Positions 18,603 through 26,937 of a DNA stretch of 64,000 nucleotides are shown one piece after another. The first letter of the stretch is position 1; each line of letters begins with the position of its first letter. Below the pieces are notes generated by a model that was given only the letters and a program-made list of their open reading frames with translations, was not told the origin of the DNA and did not search any database. Source of the stretch: an uncultured Flavobacteriaceae bacterium (GTDB lineage: Bacteria; Bacteroidota; Bacteroidia; Flavobacteriales; Flavobacteriaceae); assembly GCA_947501625.1 (NCBI GenBank), contig CANMWN010000003.1, forward strand, positions 248,001-312,000, in the 5' to 3' direction. The translations under genes and the position numbers were made by a program.

Positions 18603-19395
18603 ATTTTTTAGAAAAATTAGACAGAGGCTATTTGCTGAAAACAAGTTCAGTAAGTATTTGCTATATGCTATTGGAGAAATTGTTTTGGTCGTTATTGGAA
18701 TTTTAATTGCGCTTCAAATAAATAATAATAATGAAGAGAAAAAAGATCGTATAGAAGAACAGACCTTATTAAAACAATTACATTCTGATTTTAATAGTAA
18801 TTTAGAACAATTAGATCAAAAAATTTCTTTTAGGAAAACGTTTATGAATTCATCAAAACAACTTTTTAAATATATTGACAATCCTAGTCTTCGAAATAAA
18901 GATAGTATAGACCTTCATCTTGCTAAGACTTTGCCTTACGCAACATTTGATCCTATCATCAATGATTTGGCAGGCTCAGGTGAATTGGGACTCATAAAAA
19001 ATACCGAATTAAAACAAGCGCTAACACATTGGTCATCTAATATAATGGATGTTATTGAAGATGAGGTGTTATGGAAGAAGTATAGAGGAGAAGAATATTT
19101 TCCATTTCTAATTCAGCATTATCAATTAAGAACAATTAGAAATAAAGCATATAAATCAAATGTTTTAGGAAAGTTTACTCTTCAAATTGGTAAAAATACT
19201 GAAGCATATTCTAAAAATCAAATTGGAAACTCAGTACATAAAGAAGATTTTAATAAACTATTAAATCATCCAGATTTAGAAGACCATTTAACAAGGTGTT
19301 ATAGTATTAATAGTTGGGCAAATGAGCAATCTGCTATTTTACGTCAACGAATAGTTAAAATAATTGAACTTATAAATAGTGAAATAGATGATTAA
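18595..19395 (+). CDS. DUF6090-like membrane-anchored protein, array copy 4
   Basis: A 266-residue paralogue with the KIRQ-type basic N-terminus and the same membrane helix, then a long charged linker INNNNEEKKDRIEEQ and a helical extracytoplasmic domain. Shared with copy 3 are a Ser/Gly-rich LAGSGELGLIKNTEL stretch and a later YFPFLIQHYQLRTI block. Stop overlaps the copy 5 start by 8 bp. No signal for cleavage is seen, so the protein should stay anchored by its N-terminal helix. Confidence 0.85.
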   Translation: MIKFFRKIRQRLFAENKFSKYLLYAIGEIVLVVIGILIALQINNNNEEKKDRIEEQTLLKQLHSDFNSNLEQLDQKISFRKTFMNSSKQLFKYIDNPSLRNKDSIDLHLAKTLPYATFDPIINDLAGSGELGLIKNTELKQALTHWSSNIMDVIEDEVLWKKYRGEEYFPFLIQHYQLRTIRNKAYKSNVLGKFTLQIGKNTEAYSKNQIGNSVHKEDFNKLLNHPDLEDHLTRCYSINSWANEQSAILRQRIVKIIELINSEIDD

Positions 19396-20422
19396 ATTCT
19401 TCAGAAAAATAAGGCAGAGTTTAGTAACTGAAAACAAACTCAGTAAATACATGCTATACGCTATTGGCGAGATTGTTTTGGTGGTTATAGGTATTCTGAT
19501 TGCGCTTGGTATTAATAATAGAAATGTACAAAGAATTAATGAAGAAAAAATCACTAGTATTTTAAAAGAAATTCAAAATGATTTGATGAAGGATATTGAG
19601 TATTCAAAAAGGATTTTTGATTATCAAATTTATACAGATTCAATTGCAAAACTAATCCTTAATGATAAGTATACGTATTCAGATTATAAAAATAGAAATT
19701 ATAGAACTATAGGCTATAATTATCGTGATTTCAAAATTATTACCAATGGTTATGATAATTTAAAACGAAATATTGATAACGTACCAGAAAAATACAGTTC
19801 TATAATTAATGATTTGAAGAATTTATATGAAACTGAAAAATCAACTATCGACGTTTATAATGAAAGAATTCGTGCAACAGTTTACAAAAATATAGATGAG
19901 GTATATGGTTTTAATTGGGCTCAAGATCTGGCAAAAAGAATTATGTCAGAAGAGCGCATTAATTATTTCTTGAATGATGCTCATTATAAAACTATGGTGA
20001 TTAAATATATGAATGATCGTTCAAATGTGTTTGCTCAATGTAAAACATATAAAGCAAATGCTATTAACTTACACAATAAAATTTCTAAACTACTAAATAG
20101 TAAAGACTCTATTCCTGAAAATGTAACTTACAGTTCTATTAAAGGTTCAATGAATTTAAATGATGTTTTAGGAACTTATGAATTAAAAGAAACTGTGAAT
20201 GTTGATTATTGGACTAAGACAATTGAAATTAGTGAAAAAGAAAACCAATTAGTATTCTCAGGCGAAGAAGGTGACATAGATATTTTATGGTATGATAAGT
20301 CTATTTTCGTTAATAAGAGAACTTATAATGGTAATTTGTTTATTTTTAATAGATCAAAAAAAGGAGAACTATATATAAGTTTAGATACAAATGTAAGTGC
20401 TACTTATGAAAAGAAAAAATAA
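19388..20422 (+). CDS. DUF6090-like membrane-anchored protein with extra C-terminal domain, array copy 5
   Basis: A 344-residue paralogue, about 90 residues longer than the others. Residues 1-45 are the common basic stretch and membrane helix. The helical domain follows, and from about residue 258 a new strand-rich module appears (LNDVLGTYELKETVNVDYW ... GELYISLDTNVSATYEKKK), which looks like a small beta-sandwich or lipocalin-like fold. The extra module could give this copy a separate binding role, but no family was recognised. It is last in the array, 37 bp before preT. Confidence 0.83.
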   Translation: MIKFFRKIRQSLVTENKLSKYMLYAIGEIVLVVIGILIALGINNRNVQRINEEKITSILKEIQNDLMKDIEYSKRIFDYQIYTDSIAKLILNDKYTYSDYKNRNYRTIGYNYRDFKIITNGYDNLKRNIDNVPEKYSSIINDLKNLYETEKSTIDVYNERIRATVYKNIDEVYGFNWAQDLAKRIMSEERINYFLNDAHYKTMVIKYMNDRSNVFAQCKTYKANAINLHNKISKLLNSKDSIPENVTYSSIKGSMNLNDVLGTYELKETVNVDYWTKTIEISEKENQLVFSGEEGDIDILWYDKSIFVNKRTYNGNLFIFNRSKKGELYISLDTNVSATYEKKK

Positions 20423-20459
20423 GACTAGTTTAGTCAATACTATATATATTATTTAAAAT

Positions 20460-21782
20460 ATGGCAGAATATAAAAAACCAACTTCCGAAGCGGAATTTGA
20501 AAAGAATTTCAAGCAGAAAAAACCTTTGATGAATGATACCGAAGCGTATTATGAAGCATCAAGATGTTTATTTTGTTATGATGCGCCTTGTATTCAAGCG
20601 TGTCCTACAAGTATAGATATTCCGTTATTTATCAAGCAAATACATACCGATAATGTAACAGGAGCTTCAAGAACTATTTTTGATTCCAATTGGCTGGGAA
20701 ATGCTTGTGGAGTAGTTTGTCCAACTGGTGTTTTGTGTGAAGGTGCTTGTGTTTATAATCACCAAGATGTACCACCAATCCAAATAGGAAGATTACAAAA
20801 TTATGCAACAAACAAAACAATCGAAGCTGATAAAGTCATTTTTAAAGTTGGAAAGTCAAATGGAAAAAAGATTGCTGTAATTGGAGCAGGTCCTGCAGGA
20901 ATTGCTTGTGCTTGTGAAGCACGAACTCTTGGTTACGAAGTGGATATTTTTGAAGCGAAAGCCAAACCTTCTGGATTAACGGTTTATGGAATTGCACCTT
21001 ATAAAATCACCAATGAAGAGGTGTTGGAAGAAGTTGATTATCTGCAAAAGCAATTGCAATTTAATATAAAATATAATTCAGCTGTCACTTCAAAAAAACA
21101 ATTACAAGATATTGAAAATGAATATGATGCAGTGTTTATTGGAGTTGGTTTAGGAGCGACAAGATATTTAGGTTTAGATGGCGAAGACAAAGAGAATGTG
21201 ATTGGTGCTGTGGAGTTTGTTGAGGAACTGAGAATGAAACATCACAAACTAAATGTTCCTAAAAAAGTAGTAGTTCTTGGAGGTGGAAATACAGCAATGG
21301 ATGCTGCTTCAGAAGCGGCTAGAATGGGTGCAAGAAAAACAGTATTGGCTTATAGAAATTCGAAAGAAAAAATGGGTGCTTATGGATTTGAATATGATTT
21401 AGCTATAAGTGCTGGAGTTGATAGTTTGTTTAATGTTACTCCAATTGCGATTACTGGAAACGGAAAAGTGGAAGGAGTGAAGTTTGCAAAGACCGAAATG
21501 GTTGATGGAAAGCTTCAAACAAATATGAGTAATACCTTCATTGTTAGATGTGATATGGTTATTAAGGCAACTGGACAAGCAAAGCAAGGTCATTTATATG
21601 ATTTAATAGATAACTTAGAAATAGATAATAAAACAAGAATAATAACGAATAATGAATTTCAAACATCGAACCCAAAATATTTTGCAGGAGGAGATGCAAT
21701 AAACGGAGGTGCTGAAGTAGTGAATGCTGCATATGATGGTAAGATGGCTGCGCTAGGAATTCATAATTGGTTAACTAAATAA
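20460..21782 (+). CDS. preT: NAD-dependent dihydropyrimidine dehydrogenase, PreT subunit
   Basis: A 440-residue flavoprotein of the GltD/DPYD-N-terminal type. The N-terminal FeS helical domain has Cys36, 39, 44, 48 and Cys83, 87, 93, 97 (CLFCYDAPCIQAC; CGVVCPTGVLCEGAC). An FAD dinucleotide fold begins IAVIGAGPAGIACA (138-151), and a second one, VVVLGGGNTAMDAA, binds NAD. With PreA it reduces uracil or thymine to the 5,6-dihydro form (or runs in reverse). The gene is 10 bp before preA, and both are separated from the rest of the pathway only by the DUF6090-like array. Confidence 0.93.
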   Translation: MAEYKKPTSEAEFEKNFKQKKPLMNDTEAYYEASRCLFCYDAPCIQACPTSIDIPLFIKQIHTDNVTGASRTIFDSNWLGNACGVVCPTGVLCEGACVYNHQDVPPIQIGRLQNYATNKTIEADKVIFKVGKSNGKKIAVIGAGPAGIACACEARTLGYEVDIFEAKAKPSGLTVYGIAPYKITNEEVLEEVDYLQKQLQFNIKYNSAVTSKKQLQDIENEYDAVFIGVGLGATRYLGLDGEDKENVIGAVEFVEELRMKHHKLNVPKKVVVLGGGNTAMDAASEAARMGARKTVLAYRNSKEKMGAYGFEYDLAISAGVDSLFNVTPIAITGNGKVEGVKFAKTEMVDGKLQTNMSNTFIVRCDMVIKATGQAKQGHLYDLIDNLEIDNKTRIITNNEFQTSNPKYFAGGDAINGGAEVVNAAYDGKMAALGIHNWLTK

Positions 21783-21792
21783 TAGAATAGAT

Positions 21793-23121
21793 ATGGTAGA
21801 TTTATCAGTAAATTTCGGAGGAATAAAAGCGCCAAACCCTTTTTGGCTAGCATCAGCACCACCAACAAATTCAGGTTATCAAATTATGAAAGCCTTTGAA
21901 GCAGGTTGGGGAGGAGCAGTATGGAAAACGTTGGGCGTTCCTGTTGTGAATGTTTCTAGTAGATATGGTTCTGTAAATTATAGAAATACCAGAATGATGG
22001 GTTTCAATAATATTGAATTAATTACTGATAGACCTCTTGCTGATAATCTTCGTGAAATAGAAGAAGTAAAGAAATATTTTCCAGATCATGCAGTCATTGC
22101 TTCATTAATGGTAGAAAGTAGAGCTGAATGGGAGCAAATAATAAAAGATGTTGAGAATGCAGGTGCAGATGGTATAGAATTGAATTTTGGATGCCCTCAC
22201 GGTATGTGTGAACGTGGAATGGGTTCTGCAGTCGGTCAAGAGCCAGAAGTTCTTAAAACAATTGTAGAATGGGTAAAAGAAGCAGCGAATGTTCCTGTAA
22301 TTACAAAATTATCACCTAATATTTCTCATATCACGGATCCAGGATTGGCGGCTGTTCAAGGTGGAACAGATTCTATTTCGTTGATTAATACGATTAAAAG
22401 TATTGTTGGGATAGATTTAGATTCTTATGCGCCATATCCAATTGTTGATGGAAAAGGAACTAATGGAGGTTATTGCGGACCTGCTGTAAAGCCAATTGCG
22501 ATGCATATGCTTAAAGATCTAGCGCAGCATCCTGAAATTGGGAAAGTACCGTTATCTGGAATTGGTGGAATTGAAACTTGGAGAGATGTAGTTGAATTTA
22601 TTCTTTTAGGAGCAACTTCAGTACAGGTTTGTACCGCCGTAATGCATTATGGATTTGGAATTGTGCGTGAAATGGAAGCAGGATTGCGTCAATTTATGGA
22701 AGACAAAGGATATAATACAATTTATGATTTTGCTGGTAAAGCACTACCGAATGTCACTGAATGGAAGCATTTGAATTTGAAGCATAAAGTTGTTGCTGAA
22801 ATTAATGCTGATAAGTGTGTAGGTTGTGATTTGTGCTATATAGCCTGTGATGATGGTGCTCATCAAGCCATTGCTTTGTCAGATGATCCGACAAATAGAA
22901 TTCCAAGTATTATCGAAGAAAATTGTGTAGGATGTAATTTATGCTCGTTAGTTTGTCCTGTAGAAGATTGTATCACAATGGTTAAAAAAGACGATGGAAC
23001 ACAAAATTTAACATGGCATGAACGAACAGAAAATGACGATATTCCAGTAACTTTTGATGATGATAGAGCAGGAGGTAAAGGCCATTTTGTCCCTAAACCT
23101 ACTGATGCATTGAAACGATAG
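21793..23121 (+). CDS. preA: NAD-dependent dihydropyrimidine dehydrogenase, PreA subunit
   Basis: A 442-residue protein with a dihydroorotate-dehydrogenase-like FMN barrel followed by two [4Fe-4S] ferredoxin motifs. The barrel is marked by ADGIELNFGCPHGM (pyrimidine and FMN site) and the phosphate-binding GIGGIETWRDVVEF. Ferredoxin cysteines are in CVGCDLCYIAC and CVGCNLCSLVC in the last 100 residues. Electrons pass from NAD(P)H through PreT to these clusters and on to the FMN that reduces the pyrimidine ring. The gene ends the operon; 2 bp later the convergent stress-protein gene ends. Confidence 0.95.
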   Translation: MVDLSVNFGGIKAPNPFWLASAPPTNSGYQIMKAFEAGWGGAVWKTLGVPVVNVSSRYGSVNYRNTRMMGFNNIELITDRPLADNLREIEEVKKYFPDHAVIASLMVESRAEWEQIIKDVENAGADGIELNFGCPHGMCERGMGSAVGQEPEVLKTIVEWVKEAANVPVITKLSPNISHITDPGLAAVQGGTDSISLINTIKSIVGIDLDSYAPYPIVDGKGTNGGYCGPAVKPIAMHMLKDLAQHPEIGKVPLSGIGGIETWRDVVEFILLGATSVQVCTAVMHYGFGIVREMEAGLRQFMEDKGYNTIYDFAGKALPNVTEWKHLNLKHKVVAEINADKCVGCDLCYIACDDGAHQAIALSDDPTNRIPSIIEENCVGCNLCSLVCPVEDCITMVKKDDGTQNLTWHERTENDDIPVTFDDDRAGGKGHFVPKPTDALKR

Positions 23122-23123
23122 GA

Positions 23124-23906
23124 TTAGTTTTTACCGCTAAGTATAAGTAATGGGACGTCACAGAAAAATTCAGATTTTAAGATGCTGTTTTTCTCCCATA
23201 GTTTCTTAAAGAAACCTCTTTGACGTCTAAAAACACATAATAAATCAGTAGAATTATATTCTAAAAACTCATTAACGCCTTTAAAAGTAGTATCATTTTT
23301 AATAATAGTAAGTTTTGACTTTATACTTTCCAATTCACTATCTAAAATTAAATCTTCTTCATCAGTATTTGGTGTTTTAACTAATAATAACTCAGCATTA
23401 TTGGCGAAGTTTTGGAGTGGATTTAATACACCTTGTTTATTTATCTTTCCAGACTTAAACGCAACCAAAACATCTTTAATAGGGTTGAAAGTATAAGATT
23501 CAGGAACAATCAAAGTTGGAATCTCTGTTTGTTTTACAATACTTCCAGAGGTGTTTCCTAAAAACACATCATCTTTTATAGAATTACTTTTAGGTCCTAG
23601 TACAATTAAATCAATTCTAATTTCATTATCAATAGCTTTAATACTATCAACAGCTGTTCCCTTGGCTGCAATTAACTTTACATCAACATTTTTTACATTT
23701 ACCATGCTTACTATCGAACGCATATATAAATTTGTTTCTCGCTCAATAATTTCTCCCATATTGATAATTGTTCCTGCTTTTGTCATTACATTGTAAGCCC
23801 TGAATACAAAAACTTTGGCATCAATGGTTTCTGCATAATCAATAGCATATTGTAATGTGCTTTTAGCATTTTCTGACGATCCGATAGGTACTAAGATGTT
23901 TTTCAT
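23124..23906 (-). CDS. Universal stress protein, tandem UspA domains
   Basis: A 260-residue cytoplasmic protein with two UspA-like domains. Domain one (residues 1-145) starts KNILVPIGSSENAKSTLQYA and ends with the nucleotide-binding pattern LGPKSNSIKDDVFLGNTSGS followed by TPTLIVPE-like sequence (EIPTLIVPE). Domain two is shorter, about 110 residues, and lacks a clear ATP-binding glycine motif. Two-domain Usp proteins of this size are common in Flavobacteria; their role is usually survival under stress, with no specific substrate. A TAnnTTTG box precedes the start. Confidence 0.9.
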   Translation of the reverse strand: MKNILVPIGSSENAKSTLQYAIDYAETIDAKVFVFRAYNVMTKAGTIINMGEIIERETNLYMRSIVSMVNVKNVDVKLIAAKGTAVDSIKAIDNEIRIDLIVLGPKSNSIKDDVFLGNTSGSIVKQTEIPTLIVPESYTFNPIKDVLVAFKSGKINKQGVLNPLQNFANNAELLLVKTPNTDEEDLILDSELESIKSKLTIIKNDTTFKGVNEFLEYNSTDLLCVFRRQRGFFKKLWEKNSILKSEFFCDVPLLILSGKN

Positions 23907-23923
23907 AAGAATGAAATTTTATG

Positions 23924-23931
23924 CAAAAATA
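23924..23931 (-). promoter_or_regulatory. Putative -7 box for the universal stress protein gene
   Basis: The minus strand reads TATTTTTG, matching TAnnTTTG, 17 bp upstream of the ATG at 23906. No clear -33 element. Confidence 0.45.
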
Positions 23932-24071
23932 CTTATTTAGTATAATAGAAATCTAAAATTATAATTTTTTTTCTCTTTTAGCAAATTACCTTTTTAGATG
24001 TTTGTATATAAAAAAAAGCGCATTTAATTTATTTTTCTTTTATTTGTAACTCAAAAAAATTGTAATATATA

Positions 24072-25397
24072 ATGAACTTAACAATTGTTGGTACTGGTTA
24101 TGTAGGGCTAGTTAGTGGTACTTGTTTTTCTGAAATGGGAAACAATGTTACATGTATTGATGTTGATAAAAATAAGATTGATAATTTAAATAAAGGAATA
24201 ATTCCAATATATGAACCTGGATTAGAGGCCATGGTTGAAAAAAACTCTAAAAGAGGGAATTTACATTTTAGTACTGATTTGTCGGAAGGTTTAAAAAAAT
24301 GTGATATTGTTTTTATTGCTGTTGGAACTCCTATGGGAGAAGATGGATCTGCTGATTTACAATATGTTCTTGCAGTTGCAAAACAAATTGGGCAAGTGAT
24401 GCAAGACAAACTAATTATAGTTGATAAATCAACTGTTCCTGTTGGGACAGCAGATAAAGTAAAAGTGGAAATACAAAAGCAACTTGATGAAAGAGGTGTT
24501 GATATACCTTTTCATGTAGTTTCTAATCCAGAATTTTTAAAGGAAGGTGCTGCTATTGATGATTTTATGAAACCTGATAGAGTTGTTGTTGGAGCAGAAG
24601 ATGAATATGCTATTGATCAAATGAGAGCTTTGTACTCACCATTTGTACATAATAGAGATAGAATTATTTTTATGGATGTGAGGTCAGCTGAAATGACAAA
24701 ATATGTGGCTAATGCAATGTTGGCAACTAAAATTTCATTTATGAATGAAGTTGCGAATATTTGTGAACTTTTGGATGCTGATGTGAATCAAGTGAGAATA
24801 GGTATTGGTTCAGATAAACGAATTGGATATAGTTTTATTTATCCAGGAAGTGGTTATGGAGGATCTTGTTTTCCTAAAGATGTCAAAGCTTTAAAGAAAA
24901 TGGCTGCTAAGAGCGGATATAATGCTGAATTAATTTCATCTGTAGAAAGTGTAAATGACAAACAAAAGTTTGTTATTGCTAATAAAATTATTAAACGTTT
25001 TGGAGAAGATTTGACTGGTAAAACTTTTGCTCTTTGGGGACTGGCATTTAAACCAGGAACTGACGATATGAGAGAAGCTCCATCAATATATACTGTTAAA
25101 GAATTAGTAAAAAGAGGTGCTAAAGTTCAAGCATATGATCCAAAGGCAATTGATGAAGCAAAACATTTTTACTTAAAAGATGTAGAAGGAATCTCTTACT
25201 TTGACTCAAAGTATGAAACCTTAAAGGGTGCAAATGCAATGATTTTATTAACTGAATGGAAAGAATTTAGGTCACCTGATTTTGAAGAATTAAAATCACA
25301 ATTGATTGACCCAATTATTTTTGACGGTAGAAATCAATATGATGAAGAAAGACTTCTTAGAAAAGGCTTCGAGTATCATCAAATAGGAAAACGATAA
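24072..25397 (+). CDS. ugd: UDP-glucose 6-dehydrogenase
   Basis: A 441-residue UDP-sugar dehydrogenase that oxidises UDP-glucose twice to UDP-glucuronate. The NAD site is GTGYVGLVSGTCFSEMG (residues 7-23), and the catalytic Cys266 lies in GSGYGGSCFPKDVKA. Length and motif spacing are typical. It is first in the polysaccharide locus, 9 bp before the flippase gene, so it should supply glucuronate for this polymer. UDP-N-acetyl-hexosamine dehydrogenases (WbpA/WbpO types) share the fold, but the SCFPKDVKAL form with the early GTGYVGL is of the Ugd type. Confidence 0.94.
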   Translation: MNLTIVGTGYVGLVSGTCFSEMGNNVTCIDVDKNKIDNLNKGIIPIYEPGLEAMVEKNSKRGNLHFSTDLSEGLKKCDIVFIAVGTPMGEDGSADLQYVLAVAKQIGQVMQDKLIIVDKSTVPVGTADKVKVEIQKQLDERGVDIPFHVVSNPEFLKEGAAIDDFMKPDRVVVGAEDEYAIDQMRALYSPFVHNRDRIIFMDVRSAEMTKYVANAMLATKISFMNEVANICELLDADVNQVRIGIGSDKRIGYSFIYPGSGYGGSCFPKDVKALKKMAAKSGYNAELISSVESVNDKQKFVIANKIIKRFGEDLTGKTFALWGLAFKPGTDDMREAPSIYTVKELVKRGAKVQAYDPKAIDEAKHFYLKDVEGISYFDSKYETLKGANAMILLTEWKEFRSPDFEELKSQLIDPIIFDGRNQYDEERLLRKGFEYHQIGKR

Positions 25398-25406
25398 TCA
25401 ATTTTT

Positions 25407-26927
25407 ATGGCGATTAACCAACTTAAAGGAGGTGTTGCATTATCATATATAACTATTTTTTTAACAAATGTTATTGGATTGGTAATGACACCTTTTATTA
25501 TTAGGTCATTAGGTAAGGCTGAATATGGTCTTTATACAATGATTGGAGCGTTGGTTGGTTATATGTCAGTTTTAGACTTTGGACTTAATAAAACTGTCAT
25601 TAGGTTTGTTGCAAAATTTAGAGCCAATGATGATAAAGAAGGTGAAGAAAATTTCTTAGCGCATGCCTTTATAATTTTTGCAATGATTTCTTTATTAATT
25701 TTAACCTGTGGGTTGATATTATATTTTAATTTAGAAAGTATTTATAGTGATTCTTTGACAATCAGTCAAATGAAAAAAGCCAAAATAATGTTTATTATTT
25801 TGACTTTTAATATGGCGTTGTTACTTCCAGGAGGTGCGTTTAGTGGAATATGTAGTGGTTACGAAGAATTTATCCTTCCAAGAGTATTTAATATTGTTAG
25901 ATATATAGTTAGAAGTTTAACTATTGTTGCTTTGTTAATGTTGGGCGGTGATGCAGTAGGTATGGTTATAGTTGATACAATAATTAACATTCTTATGATT
26001 GGTGTAAACGCGACAATAGCATTTAAAAAACTGAATGTAAAAATTCATTTACATAAATTTCAAAAGTCGCTATTAAGATTTATTTTAGGCTTTTCATTGT
26101 GGATATTTGTGTTTGCTATTGTTCAGCAAATGAGATGGAAATTAGGTCATTTTATTTTAGGGATTACTTTTAGTACAAGTGTGGTTGCAGTTTATGCGGT
26201 TGGGACTGTATTGGGTAATTATTACGGTGCGTTTTCTTCTGCAATATCCTCAGTATTTTTACCAAAAGCAATGAAGATGGTAGCGAATGATGCTTCTTCA
26301 ACTGAACTTACTAATATGTTTATCAAAATTTCCAGAATAATTTTATTAGTCTTACTCTATATTTTTGGAGGTTTTATACTCGTAGGTAAAGGGTTTGTAT
26401 ATTTTTGGGCAGGTCAAGGATTTACCGATGCTTATATGTTTGCTGTTGTAATGATGTTTGGTTTAACATTGATATTGAGTCAAGGTTTTGGTAATAATAT
26501 TTTGGAAGCAAGAAATAAATTGAAATTTAGAGGTATATTGATGTTGGTGTTAACAATTTGCGGTGCAGTTTTAGGAGGTTTGTTAGCGCAAAAATATGGA
26601 GGTTTAGGAATGATTGTTGGAACAGTTGTTTTTATGCTTCTAGAACGGTTAATAATGACTTGGTATTATCATTCTAAATTGGATTTGCAAATGATAAGAT
26701 ACTATAAAGAAATAGCGCCTTTATTTTTACTTTCTTTATTTATTATTTTGAGTACTAATTACTTTTCACAATATTTTCCAGAATATTCAATTAAATATAT
26801 TTTTATAAAAGGAATTTCATATACCTTAATTTACGCTATATTGTTTAGATTTATTCTAACTACTAGTGAAAAAGAATTAGTAAATCAATCTATAAAAAGA
26901 GTTAAGAAAGTATTAAAAATAACATAA
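25407..26927 (+). CDS. Wzx-type oligosaccharide flippase
   Basis: A 506-residue membrane protein with 12-14 hydrophobic segments and the N-terminal pattern of the MATE/Wzx superfamily (ITIFLTNVIGLVMTPFIIRSLGKAEYGLYTM split by charged turns, residues 16-46). It should move the lipid-linked repeat unit from the cytoplasmic to the periplasmic face of the inner membrane. Position next to ugd and upstream of the glycosyltransferases fits. Sugar specificity cannot be read. Confidence 0.9.
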   Translation: MAINQLKGGVALSYITIFLTNVIGLVMTPFIIRSLGKAEYGLYTMIGALVGYMSVLDFGLNKTVIRFVAKFRANDDKEGEENFLAHAFIIFAMISLLILTCGLILYFNLESIYSDSLTISQMKKAKIMFIILTFNMALLLPGGAFSGICSGYEEFILPRVFNIVRYIVRSLTIVALLMLGGDAVGMVIVDTIINILMIGVNATIAFKKLNVKIHLHKFQKSLLRFILGFSLWIFVFAIVQQMRWKLGHFILGITFSTSVVAVYAVGTVLGNYYGAFSSAISSVFLPKAMKMVANDASSTELTNMFIKISRIILLVLLYIFGGFILVGKGFVYFWAGQGFTDAYMFAVVMMFGLTLILSQGFGNNILEARNKLKFRGILMLVLTICGAVLGGLLAQKYGGLGMIVGTVVFMLLERLIMTWYYHSKLDLQMIRYYKEIAPLFLLSLFIILSTNYFSQYFPEYSIKYIFIKGISYTLIYAILFRFILTTSEKELVNQSIKRVKKVLKIT

Positions 26928-26937
26928 ATCTAAGAGG

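Larger units (their letters stand above)
16364..19524 (+). repeat. Five direct repeats (about 137 bp) at the 5' ends of the DUF6090-like genes
   Basis: Segments at 16364-16500, 17101-17237, 17853-17989, 18595-18731 and 19388-19524 are closely similar in DNA. The core CTATATGCTATTGGAGAAAT is identical in four of the five copies and differs at three positions in the fifth. Similarity drops sharply after the membrane-helix codons. Such spaced direct repeats could allow gene loss or gain by recombination. Confidence 0.85.

Noticed and set aside
16364-20422. Insertion element or integron-like cassette array
   Set aside because: No transposase, integrase, terminal inverted repeats or attC-like sites were found; genes overlap each other, unlike cassettes.
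24098-24409. Open frame on the minus strand within ugd
   Set aside because: It is antisense to a clearly conserved gene, its product has no recognisable motif, and codon use follows from the sense gene.
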